Below, piece by piece: positions 6,425 to 13,401 of a stretch of 13,796 bases of DNA. The position numbers and the translations under genes were made by a program. The stretch covers positions 1 through 13,796 of the forward strand of contig CAZBPZ010000045.1 in NCBI GenBank assembly GCA_964493955.1. Reading direction: 5' to 3'. The number at the start of each line of letters is the position of its first letter. Position 1 is the first letter of the stretch. This stretch comes from CAZBPZ01 sp964493955. GTDB taxonomy: Bacteria; Chloroflexota; Dehalococcoidia; Dehalococcoidales; Fen-1064. The notes under the pieces were generated by a model, which worked only from the letters and a program-made list of their open reading frames with translations, was not told the DNA's origin and made no database searches.

Positions 6425-6596
6425 AAGGGCTGCGCTACTGCTGCTGTCCCTTCTGCTGGCGGGGGCGCTGGTGGTGGGGCCGGGTTGTAAGAAGGAGCCG
6501 GCCGCGGAGCCTCCCGGTGGCCAGGAGGCGGTGGCCGAGCAGCCGGGCGGTACTCCCTGCCCGGTGTGCGGCAACTACCCCTGCACCTGCCCGTAG
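6390..6596 (+). CDS. Small lipoprotein with a C-terminal cysteine cluster; native start probably lost
   Basis: The 68-residue ORF has a signal-peptide core LRRAALLLLSLLLAGALVVG (11-30). It is followed by PGCKKE, where Cys33 is the likely lipid anchor although Pro before Gly-Cys is atypical. A low-complexity linker rich in Glu, Pro and Gly follows, then the ending CPVCGNYPCTCP, four cysteines that could bind a metal. The first ten codons (MIPSISSWLS) are antisense to the matrixin remnant and have no ribosome-binding site before ATG 6390. The N-terminus is therefore probably an artefact of the DNA junction near 6420, and the original start is missing. Expression is doubtful unless another start is used. 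A strong hairpin follows the stop by 26 bases. Confidence 0.5.
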   Translation: MIPSISSWLSLRRAALLLLSLLLAGALVVGPGCKKEPAAEPPGGQEAVAEQPGGTPCPVCGNYPCTCP

Positions 6597-6622
6597 GCCG
6601 GTCACCGGCGGCCGGTCTGAAG

Positions 6623-6650
6623 TGTGGGGGCTGCCCGGGCAGCCCCCACA
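6623..6650. terminator. Perfect 28-base palindrome, bidirectional hairpin between small lipoprotein and cysK
   Basis: Arms TGTGGGGGCTGCCC and GGGCAGCCCCCACA (14 bp each, no loop bases to spare) lie between the stop of the plus-strand lipoprotein (6596) and the stop of cysK (6677, minus). The position fits a shared terminator for convergent genes, though neither side has a clean T-run. On the minus strand it is preceded by GAACAAGAGC, almost identical to the sequence before the hairpin after trpB2. Confidence 0.65.
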
Positions 6651-6676
6651 TCTGCTCTTGTTCGTGGCGACACGCT

Positions 6677-7690
6677 CTAGGGCAGGCCGGGGGCCGTCTG
6701 GTAGAGGTCCTGGAAGAGCCAGGTCGAGAGGTAGCGCTCGCCGGTGTCCGGCAGGATGACGACGATGACCTTGCCGGCGTTCTCCGGCCGGCGGGCTACC
6801 TGGAGCGCGGCCCGGGTGGCCGCCCCGGACGATATGCCGGCCAGTATGCCTTCTTCCTTGGCGAGGCGGCGGGCGGTGGTACCGGCATCGTCGTTTGTTA
6901 CCTGGACAATCTCGTCTATGAGGTCTGTCCTGAGCACGTCCGGCACGAAGCCAGCGCCGATGCCCTGGATTTTGTGGCCGCCCGGCTTACCGCCGGACAG
7001 CACCGGTGAGTCGACCGGCTCCACGGCGATGGCCTTGAAACCGGGTTTACGCTCTTTGATGACCTCGGCCACGCCGGTAATGGTGCCGCCGGTGCCGACC
7101 CCGGCCACCAGGATGTCCACCCGGCCCCCGGTGTCCCGCCAGATTTCCTCGGCGGTGGTGAGGCGGTGTATCTCCGGATTGGACGGGTTCTTGAACTGCT
7201 GCGGCATGAAGTAGCCGGGGTTCTCGGCCACCAGTTGCTCGGCCTTGCGCACCGCTCCGGGCATGCCCTCGGCCCCGGGTGTCAGCACCAGCTCGGCCCC
7301 CAGCACCGAGAGCAGCTGCCGCCGCTCCATCGACATGGTATCCGGCATCGTCAGGATGAGGCGGTAGCCCCGGGCGGCGCAGACGAAGGCCAGGGCAATG
7401 CCCGTGTTGCCGCTGGTAGGCTCAACAATGACGGTGTCCGGCTTGATGAGGCCCTGCTCCTCGGCGCTGACAATCATGGCCACGCCAATCCTGTCCTTGA
7501 TACTGCCGAGCGGGTTGAAGGACTCGAGCTTGGCGATTACCTCTGCCTCCACTCCCTCGGTAATATGGTTCAGCCTGACCAGCGGTGTGTTGCCGATGAG
7601 CTCGCTTGAGTCTCTGGCGATGCCACGCGTTATCCTGGGTATCTCTACCGTCTTGTAGCGGAGCTTCCCAGTATTTACCTGCTGGGTCAA
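6677..7690 (-). CDS. cysK: Cysteine synthase (O-acetylserine sulfhydrylase), CysK/CysM family
   Basis: PLP enzyme that makes cysteine from O-acetylserine (or a related activated serine) and sulfide or a sulfur carrier, in the cytosol. In 337-residue numbering from TTG 7690, the PLP lysine is Lys65 in NPLGSIKDR, the substrate loop is TSGNTG (92-97), and the PLP phosphate loop is GVGTGGTITG (197-206). SELIGNTPLVRLN and ISSGAA are also present. I prefer TTG 7690 as start because it overlaps the upstream TGA as TTGA (coupled translation) with GGGGAGG just before it. The alternative GTG 7726 adds 12 residues, has no clear ribosome-binding site and overlaps the upstream gene by 40 bases. About 20 residues still precede the usual family N-terminus. 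Last gene of the rrf2-E1-cysK operon. Confidence 0.93.
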   Translation of the reverse strand: MTQQVNTGKLRYKTVEIPRITRGIARDSSELIGNTPLVRLNHITEGVEAEVIAKLESFNPLGSIKDRIGVAMIVSAEEQGLIKPDTVIVEPTSGNTGIALAFVCAARGYRLILTMPDTMSMERRQLLSVLGAELVLTPGAEGMPGAVRKAEQLVAENPGYFMPQQFKNPSNPEIHRLTTAEEIWRDTGGRVDILVAGVGTGGTITGVAEVIKERKPGFKAIAVEPVDSPVLSGGKPGGHKIQGIGAGFVPDVLRTDLIDEIVQVTNDDAGTTARRLAKEEGILAGISSGAATRAALQVARRPENAGKVIVVILPDTGERYLSTWLFQDLYQTAPGLP

Positions 7691-8742
7691 TTCCTCTTTT
7701 CCTCCCCTGGTATTCGTCCCAGGCACGCCTGGGTGCCAACGTATCTGGCATACAACCCTCTGGCCAGCGTTTCGTCCTGTGTGTTCCTCACCAGGGCCCG
7801 GCCATCCGGGAAGACCACCATCTCCATGTCCCCTTCCACCGTGAAGCGCAGCATGAAGTCGTTCAGGGTCACATTCTCGGCCACCGCTTCAAGGCGGGTG
7901 GCCAGCTCCGGTAGGGAGAGGCCGCCATGGCCCCGGACCTGTACCACGTTCTGGCCGCAGAGGGATGTTGCCTCGGACCCGAGTTTTCCTTCCAGATACT
8001 CGTACCGGCCCTCGCAGGCCGGACACCCGGGGCGAAGGCTGGTCTTGAAGCGGTGGAAGGTGCCCTGCCAGACATCGATCACGGTGAGGTACTGCTCTGC
8101 TTCGTGAGTGCCGATGAGCAGCTTGAGGGCGGCCACGGACTGCAGCCCGGCCACGATACGTGGCAGCGGGCCCACGATGCCAGCGGTATCGCAGGTGCCG
8201 GCCAGGGCCCTCTCCGGGGCGCTGGGTGAAAGACAGCGCAGGCAGGGCGTCCGGCCGGGGAGCACCGGCATCATCATGCCGGTGGCGGCGATGGCCGCCC
8301 CGTAAACCCAGGGGATACCCCGTTTCAGCGCCACGTCATTGATGAGGAACCGGCCTTCGAAGTTGTCCAGGCCGTCCATGATGATGTCCGCCCCGGAGAC
8401 GAGTTCCTCGATGTTGGTGTGGTTGGCATCGGCCACGATGCCCTCCACCTGCACCGAGGAGTTAATCTGCCTGAGGTGGCGCTCGGCGGCGGCGGCCTTG
8501 GGCAGCCCGCGGCGGATGTCTGCCTCGTCGAACAGGTCCTGGCGGTGGAGGTTGTGGTACTCGATGAAATCACGGTCAACCACCCGCACCCGGCCGACCC
8601 CGGCCCGCACCAGGGCGGCGGCGATGTGGCTCCCCAGCCCCCCGCACCCGATGACGACGGCAAAGCTCTTGCCCAGCCGCCGCTGCCCCTCGGGGCCGAT
8701 GCCGGGGAATATGGCCTGCCTTGAGTACCTGTCTTCTACCAT
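7687..8742 (-). CDS. ThiF/MoeB/HesA-family E1-like adenylyltransferase
   Basis: Activates the C-terminal glycine of a small ubiquitin-like sulfur carrier by adenylation, a step in thiocarboxylate formation for thiamine, molybdopterin or cysteine synthesis. It has 351 residues. RYSRQ (5-9) and the ATP-binding loop GCGGLGS (32-38) start a Rossmann domain. Asp56, Asn64, Arg67 and Gln68 (VDRDFIEYHNLHRQ) and DGLDNFEGR (123-131) complete the active site. Zinc ligands are CLRC (167, 170) and CPAC (240, 243). Cys184 in GTCDTAGIVGP occupies the position of the ThiF/MoeB catalytic or persulfide cysteine. A C-terminal extension of about 100 residues begins at about 250 with SLCGQN. It sits between rrf2 and cysK, overlapping cysK by 4 bases, which points to a cysteine or sulfur-carrier role. 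The exact carrier is unknown, since no ThiS/MoaD/CysO gene is in view. Confidence 0.88.
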   Translation of the reverse strand: MVEDRYSRQAIFPGIGPEGQRRLGKSFAVVIGCGGLGSHIAAALVRAGVGRVRVVDRDFIEYHNLHRQDLFDEADIRRGLPKAAAAERHLRQINSSVQVEGIVADANHTNIEELVSGADIIMDGLDNFEGRFLINDVALKRGIPWVYGAAIAATGMMMPVLPGRTPCLRCLSPSAPERALAGTCDTAGIVGPLPRIVAGLQSVAALKLLIGTHEAEQYLTVIDVWQGTFHRFKTSLRPGCPACEGRYEYLEGKLGSEATSLCGQNVVQVRGHGGLSLPELATRLEAVAENVTLNDFMLRFTVEGDMEMVVFPDGRALVRNTQDETLARGLYARYVGTQACLGRIPGEEKRN

Positions 8743-8764
8743 GGTGGTGATTGCCGCCCGGCCG

Positions 8765-9208
8765 CTAGATGTAGTACATTACCTCGGTGGCGCGCTCCAG
8801 CTGCTCCTGCTGGCTCACCAGGTCGGCCAGGGTGGTGGCGTTGAGCGTCTCCAGCACGGCCTTTTCCACTTCCAGCCAGACACCACGCGGGGCGCAGGTG
8901 CCAGCGTTCTCACAACTGTCCGGGTTGCTGACGCACTCCATCGGTGCAATTGGCCCGTCCAGCAGCCGCACCAGCTCTCCCAGGCCTATCTCTCCGGGGG
9001 GCTTTACCAGCCAGACCCCGCCGTGGACACCCCGCGTGCTGCCAACGAGGCCGGCGGCGATGAGGGGGGCCATGAGACGCGCCAGATAGGGCAGGGACAC
9101 GTTCTCCTTGCGGGCGATGTCCTTCAGCAGGGTTGGCCCCTGCCGCCAGTGCTTTGCCAGTTCAATCAGGGCGCGGGTCCCGTGGCAGGCCCTGGCTGAG
9201 AGCTTCAC
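8765..9208 (-). CDS. Rrf2-family transcriptional regulator with a likely Fe-S cluster
   Basis: Winged-helix DNA-binding regulator of the IscR/CymR/NsrR family, 147 residues. MKLSARACHGTRALIELA and IARKENVSLPYLARLMAPL (about 31-49) form the helix-turn-helix region. VGSTRGVHGGVWLVKPP (about 55-71) is the wing with the family's RG-x-x-GG signature. Three cysteines, Cys92, Cys99 and Cys105 (C-x6-C-x5-C), match the [2Fe-2S] ligands of IscR-type members; CymR-type cysteine regulators lack them. The start is GTG 9208 with CAGGTG four bases before it. First gene of the operon, 22 bases from the E1 gene, so it probably regulates itself, the E1 enzyme and cysK in response to Fe-S, redox or sulfur status. 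That role is inferred from context. Confidence 0.9.
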   Translation of the reverse strand: MKLSARACHGTRALIELAKHWRQGPTLLKDIARKENVSLPYLARLMAPLIAAGLVGSTRGVHGGVWLVKPPGEIGLGELVRLLDGPIAPMECVSNPDSCENAGTCAPRGVWLEVEKAVLETLNATTLADLVSQQEQLERATEVMYYI

Positions 9209-9251
9209 ATTGCACCTGGGATATTAATAACTACGTTGGTCAACTTGGTAA

Positions 9252-9280
9252 AGAATAGCACGCCGGCCGGGGTGTGTCAA
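9252..9280 (-). promoter_or_regulatory. Promoter of the rrf2-E1-cysK operon
   Basis: On the minus strand, TTGACA (9275-9280), a 17-base spacer ending in TGC (extended -10), then TATTCT (9252-9257). Transcription would begin near 9245, about 37 bases before the GTG of rrf2. GTTGACCAAC (minus strand, 9235-9244) is a small inverted repeat exactly at that start and could be part of the Rrf2 operator. The adjacent GTTATTAATA is AT-rich, as Rrf2-type sites often are. The operator reading is weak. Confidence 0.65.
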
Positions 9281-9307
9281 GGGGGGCGGGCGGGTTGGGA
9301 AGGGGGT

Positions 9308-9333
9308 GGGGGGTGGCCCCGGGGCCACCCCCC
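9308..9333 (-). terminator. Perfect GC palindrome downstream of trpB2
   Basis: A 26-base perfect inverted repeat of 13-bp arms centred between 9320 and 9321, GGGTGGCCCC against GGGGCCACCC at its core. It lies 30 bases past the trpB2 stop and before the rrf2 promoter, so it separates the two minus-strand units. It lacks a T-run. GAGCAAGAGC directly precedes it on the minus strand, as at the cysK hairpin. Confidence 0.6.
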
Positions 9334-9362
9334 GCTCTTGCTCAAACGGCCGGGCCGGGGGA

Positions 9363-10724
<1,362 letters not shown>

Positions 10725-10730
10725 GGTTGT

Positions 10731-10820
10731 TCAGCTCCTTCTTTTCCAGACTGAGACCCGTAATTCTGCACGTATCTGGCACGGCCCCTGCCGGGGCCAG
10801 CGCCCGGAGTGGATAAGCAT
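10731..10820 (-). CDS. Putative Trp-codon leader peptide upstream of trpB2
   Basis: The 29-codon ORF starts at ATG 10820, with GGGGAGGT (10827-10834) six bases upstream, a stronger ribosome-binding site than most genes here. It begins MLIHSGRWPRQGPC and ends VSVWKRRS, with TGG codons at 8 and 25. Its TGA (10731-10733) lies directly against the trpB2 Shine-Dalgarno AAGGAG (10735-10740), which is inside its last codons. A terminating ribosome would therefore cover the trpB2 ribosome-binding site, while one stalled at Trp8 would not. GGCCCC (10793-10798) and GGGGCC (10783-10788) form a hairpin directly over codon 8 onward. The ORF lies entirely downstream of the T-box terminator, so it is translated only after antitermination. 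The peptide sequence itself resembles nothing I know. Confidence 0.5.
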   Translation of the reverse strand: MLIHSGRWPRQGPCQIRAELRVSVWKRRS

Positions 10821-10844
10821 GTCTGCACCTCCCCAGAGGCCCGG

Positions 10845-11147
10845 AAATGAAAACCTCCCGCCTTGCTAAGGGGCGGGAGGTTAGCTTCCGCGGTGCCACC
10901 CTTATTCGGCCGGCCGGTGCCCGGGGCCGGCCGGCCCTCTTTACAGGTACCCCGGGGGATACCCTGGGACGCTAACGCTTCCCCTGCGTCAAAGCCTACT
11001 CGGCGCCGAAGGCCTTTCGGTTTGCGGCTCCCGGGTCCATTCGGCTCCCGCGCTGGGGCCGGCTCTCACCTTGCCCGGCTCTCTGTGCCCCCGCTCTGGA
11101 GCGTACTAGTCCCGTTCCTAGCCTTTGCTTATGTGCCTGTGTAACGA
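10845..11147 (-). promoter_or_regulatory. T-box riboswitch, tRNA-Trp specific, controlling trpB2
   Basis: The leader RNA binds uncharged tRNA and lets transcription continue into trpB2. On the minus strand the parts appear in order. Stem I distal elements come first (ACTAGTACGC, CAGAGAGCCGG, GGTGAGAGCCGGC). Then comes a specifier loop CCGAATGGACCCGG with TGG at 11039-11037, in the usual GAA-xxx-ACC setting. GAGTAGG and GCGTTAGCGTCCC follow. A long GC hairpin (10908-10917 with 10927-10936) precedes the invariant T-box AAGGGTGGCACCGCG (10888-10902). Last is the competing terminator. A Trp specifier ahead of a tryptophan synthase gene is mutually confirming. T-boxes are best known in Firmicutes but also occur in Actinobacteria, Chloroflexi and Deinococcus. 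Confidence 0.93.
10852..10882 (-). terminator. Intrinsic terminator of the T-box leader
   Basis: On the minus strand AACCTCCCGCC pairs over 11 bp with GGCGGGAGGTT across a 9-base loop, followed by TTCATTT. The 5' strand of the stem abuts the T-box sequence, so formation is exclusive with the antiterminator stabilised by the tRNA acceptor end. Confidence 0.88.
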
Positions 11148-11153
11148 TGGATA

Positions 11154-11182
11154 ACGATAGCACGCCAGCATACCGATGTCAA
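11154..11182 (-). promoter_or_regulatory. Promoter of the T-box-trpB2 transcript
   Basis: On the minus strand TTGACA (11177-11182), 17 bases, then TATCGT (11154-11159), with TGC just before the -10 (extended -10). The start would be near 11147. The ten bases GGCGTGCTAT are identical to those at the rrf2 promoter. Confidence 0.7.
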
Positions 11183-11198
11183 GGGTGCCGGTAGCCGC

Positions 11199-11228
11199 TT
11201 GCCCATTACCGGCGGTACGGTGCATAAT
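11199..11228 (+). promoter_or_regulatory. Possible promoter of the acyl-CoA synthetase gene
   Basis: TTGCCC (11199-11204), 18 bases, CATAAT (11223-11228). Both boxes deviate from consensus. A start near 11235 would leave a leader of only about 10 bases, just enough for the GGGGG before ATG 11245. Its location back-to-back with the T-box promoter is plausible. Confidence 0.35.
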
Positions 11229-11244
11229 CTTTTGCGGGGGATAT

Positions 11245-12756
11245 ATGCCGTGGGGTATGACGCTTCTGGAACAGATTGACCTGCTTTTCAACCCGGAGAC
11301 GGTGGCGGTGGTGGGGGCGTCCGATGCGCTGGAGAAGTGGGGGGCCGGAATCTTCAGCCGGGTGCTGGCATCGCCCTCGGTGAAGCGGGCCTACCCGGTC
11401 AACAACCGGGCCGACGAGGTGCAGGGGGTGAAGGCCTATCCGAGCGTGCGTGACCTGCCCGAGCCGGTTGACTTCGTGGCGATTGTGGTGCCTTACCCCG
11501 GCGTGCCGGACGTGGTGCGCGATTGCGCCGCCCGCGGGGTGAAGACCGGCCTCATCATCACCGCTGGCCTGGGTGAGGCCGGCCCCGAAGGCGCCCGGCT
11601 GGAGCGCCAGATAGTGGAGACGGCGCGGCAGGCCGGTATCCGCCTGGTGGGGCCGAACTGCATGGGCCACTTCAACACGGCCAACGGGTTTTCCACCCTG
11701 CGCATGCCCCTGCCCATCACCCGGGGTGGGGTGGGGGTCATCTCGCAGAGCGGCGGGTTTGCCATGAACATTCTCATGTCCGGGCTGGAGGCCGGGGCCG
11801 GCTTCAGCAAGTTCGTCAGCGTTGGCAACGAGGCCGACCTGCACTTTGAGGACTTCCTGGAGTACCTGGGCCAGGACGAGGACACCCGGATAATTACCGG
11901 CTACATTGAGGGGTTGCGTAAGGGGCGTGAGTTTTACCGGCTGGCCCGGGAAATCACGAAGCGTAAGCCGGTTGTGGTGATGAAGGTGGGGCGCACACCG
12001 GCCGGGGCCAGGGCGGCCCGCTCCCACACCAGCGCCATCGCCGGGGCTGATGAGGTGTACGGTGCCATCTTCCACCAGGCGGGTGTCATTCGTGTCAACG
12101 AGGTGGACGAGCTCTTTGACGTGGCGGCGGCCCTGTTGAGCCTGCCGCTGCCGCGCGGTAACCGCGTGGGTATTCTCACCGGCGGGGGTGGTTTCGGTTG
12201 TGTCACCGCCGATGCCTGCGGGCGGCTTGGCCTGAACGTGGCACCGCTGTCACCCGGCACGATTGAGAAGCTCAACAGGGTGCTGCCGGACCGCTGGCCC
12301 CATGCCAACCCGGTGGATACGGTGGCCACCGGCCAGTTTGTCACCTTCCCCTGCCTCTGGCCTCTCCTGGAGGACGAGAACCTTGACGCTGTGCTGGTCA
12401 TTGATATGATTGGCATGGCGGGCATGATACCCCGCCGCCTCAACGGCCTGCCGCTACACCTGCGGCAGGCCGATAATGCCCCCTCGTTCCTGGAGCAGGT
12501 CGAGCGGATGTTCCGCCGCTACGAGGCGGAAGAGCTGGCCGGCATTGACCAGCTGGCCGAGTACATGGAGCGCTACCGGAAGCCGGTGATACTGACCGGC
12601 CGCATCAACGAGGCCATGCGGAACTCGGCGGTGTACCGGAAGCTGCGGGAGCACGGCATGATGATGTACCCCACCCCGGAGCGGGCCGCCCGGGTGCTGG
12701 CCCACATGGTGGAGTACAGCCGCTACCTTGGCGGGGAGCAGGGCCGGGCTAGGTAG
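11245..12756 (+). CDS. Acyl-CoA synthetase (NDP-forming), alpha subunit (CoA-binding/ligase domains)
   Basis: Interconverts an acyl-CoA and the acid with ADP/ATP, like acetate-CoA ligase (ADP-forming) AcdA, a succinyl-CoA-synthetase relative. It has 503 residues from ATG 11245, which has GGGGG five bases upstream. The longer frame from 11176 runs across the opposite T-box promoter, lacks a ribosome-binding site and adds a non-family N-terminus. Domain order: CoA-binding Rossmann domain (LFNPETVAVVGASD, about 14-27, to about 135), then GPNCMGHFNT (137-145), GVISQSGGFA (164-173) and SHTSAIAGADEVY (260-272), in which His261 corresponds to the phosphohistidine. A ligase-CoA-like domain with GILTGGGGFG follows. 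The ATP-grasp beta part is absent from this protein and the window, so it must act with a beta subunit encoded elsewhere. The substrate is undetermined. The 3' end overlaps plsY by 8 bases, tail to tail. Confidence 0.88.
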   Translation: MPWGMTLLEQIDLLFNPETVAVVGASDALEKWGAGIFSRVLASPSVKRAYPVNNRADEVQGVKAYPSVRDLPEPVDFVAIVVPYPGVPDVVRDCAARGVKTGLIITAGLGEAGPEGARLERQIVETARQAGIRLVGPNCMGHFNTANGFSTLRMPLPITRGGVGVISQSGGFAMNILMSGLEAGAGFSKFVSVGNEADLHFEDFLEYLGQDEDTRIITGYIEGLRKGREFYRLAREITKRKPVVVMKVGRTPAGARAARSHTSAIAGADEVYGAIFHQAGVIRVNEVDELFDVAAALLSLPLPRGNRVGILTGGGGFGCVTADACGRLGLNVAPLSPGTIEKLNRVLPDRWPHANPVDTVATGQFVTFPCLWPLLEDENLDAVLVIDMIGMAGMIPRRLNGLPLHLRQADNAPSFLEQVERMFRRYEAEELAGIDQLAEYMERYRKPVILTGRINEAMRNSAVYRKLREHGMMMYPTPERAARVLAHMVEYSRYLGGEQGRAR

Positions 12757-13324
12757 CGCCGGCCGATGCCCTGGAGACCTGCCGCGTGCGCTGGTAGTGT
12801 GTCAGCCCCACCAGGACGGGTAGCGCCACGCTGTAGCCAATCAGCAGGGGCGTGAGCCCGAGCCACCAGCAGACGAGGGGCAGCGGGACAAACAGCACGC
12901 AGCTGGCAGCGATGACGTTACGGCGTAGCAGTAGCGTGGCCAGGGCCGGGCCGGCCACGATGAGCATCGGCTGGGTGAGCAGGGCCAGGAAGACCCCGAT
13001 GGTGGTCGCCTCGCCCCGCCCCCCGCGGAAGTGGATGAAGACCGGCCAGTTGTGCCCGATGACGGTAGCCAGGCCGGCGGCCAGGACGAAGCCCTGCGGC
13101 AGGCCGAGTGACTGCGCCAGGAGCACGGGGGCCGAGCCCTTGAGCACATCCACGATGAAGATGGTCACCCCTGTCCGGTGGCCGAGCTGGTAGTAGGCGT
13201 TGCGTGCCCCCATGTTGCCGTCACCCAGCTGGCGGATGTCCAGCCCTCGCTGCCAGCGCCCGGCGATGTAGGCGGTGGGAAGCGCCCCCACCAGATACCC
13301 TGCCACCAGTATCAACCAGCTCAT
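12749..13324 (-). CDS. plsY: Glycerol-3-phosphate acyltransferase PlsY-like integral membrane protein
   Basis: Membrane enzyme that transfers an acyl group from acyl-phosphate to glycerol-3-phosphate, the first step of phospholipid synthesis. It has 191 residues with about five to six hydrophobic segments. The N-terminal SWLILVAGYLVGALPTAYIAG, then RQLGDGNMGARNAY (31-44), GHNWPVF (90-96) and HFRGGRGEAT (98-107) are the family landmarks. Usual forms are GSGNxGATN and GGKGxAT. Here Asp35 replaces Ser, Arg41 replaces Thr and Arg103 replaces Lys. This may be a lineage variant or a divergent paralogue with altered activity. The ATG at 13324 has only a weak GGAAAG before it. It converges on, and overlaps by 8 bases, the acyl-CoA synthetase gene. 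Confidence 0.87.
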   Translation of the reverse strand: MSWLILVAGYLVGALPTAYIAGRWQRGLDIRQLGDGNMGARNAYYQLGHRTGVTIFIVDVLKGSAPVLLAQSLGLPQGFVLAAGLATVIGHNWPVFIHFRGGRGEATTIGVFLALLTQPMLIVAGPALATLLLRRNVIAASCVLFVPLPLVCWWLGLTPLLIGYSVALPVLVGLTHYQRTRQVSRASAGAT

Positions 13325-13364
13325 GGTGCTTTCCGAGAGCCCGGGTTACCTAGATTGACTAGGC

Positions 13365-13393
13365 ATTCTAGCGGGCCTGAGGCTGTACGTCAA
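13365..13393 (-). promoter_or_regulatory. Promoter of plsY
   Basis: On the minus strand TTGACG (13388-13393), 17 bases, TAGAAT (13365-13370). The start would be near 13358, followed by a small hairpin CCTAGTCAATCTAGG in the 5' leader, and then ATG 13324. The promoter begins just after the exonuclease stop at 13402. Confidence 0.6.
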
Positions 13394-13401
13394 GTGTGCC
13401 G

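Noticed and set aside
8339..9199. A 286-codon plus-strand frame across the E1 and rrf2 genes
   Set aside because: It spans two well-supported minus-strand genes and has low-complexity Ser/Pro/Arg content; it is a shadow frame.
11176..11244. Upstream ATG adding 23 residues to the acyl-CoA synthetase
   Set aside because: There is no ribosome-binding site, it overlaps the opposite T-box promoter, and the added residues do not fit the family. ATG 11245 has GGGGG at proper spacing.
11206..12075. A 289-codon minus-strand frame inside the acyl-CoA synthetase gene
   Set aside because: It is antisense to conserved CoA-binding motifs, with His/Gly/Pro-rich composition and no family features.
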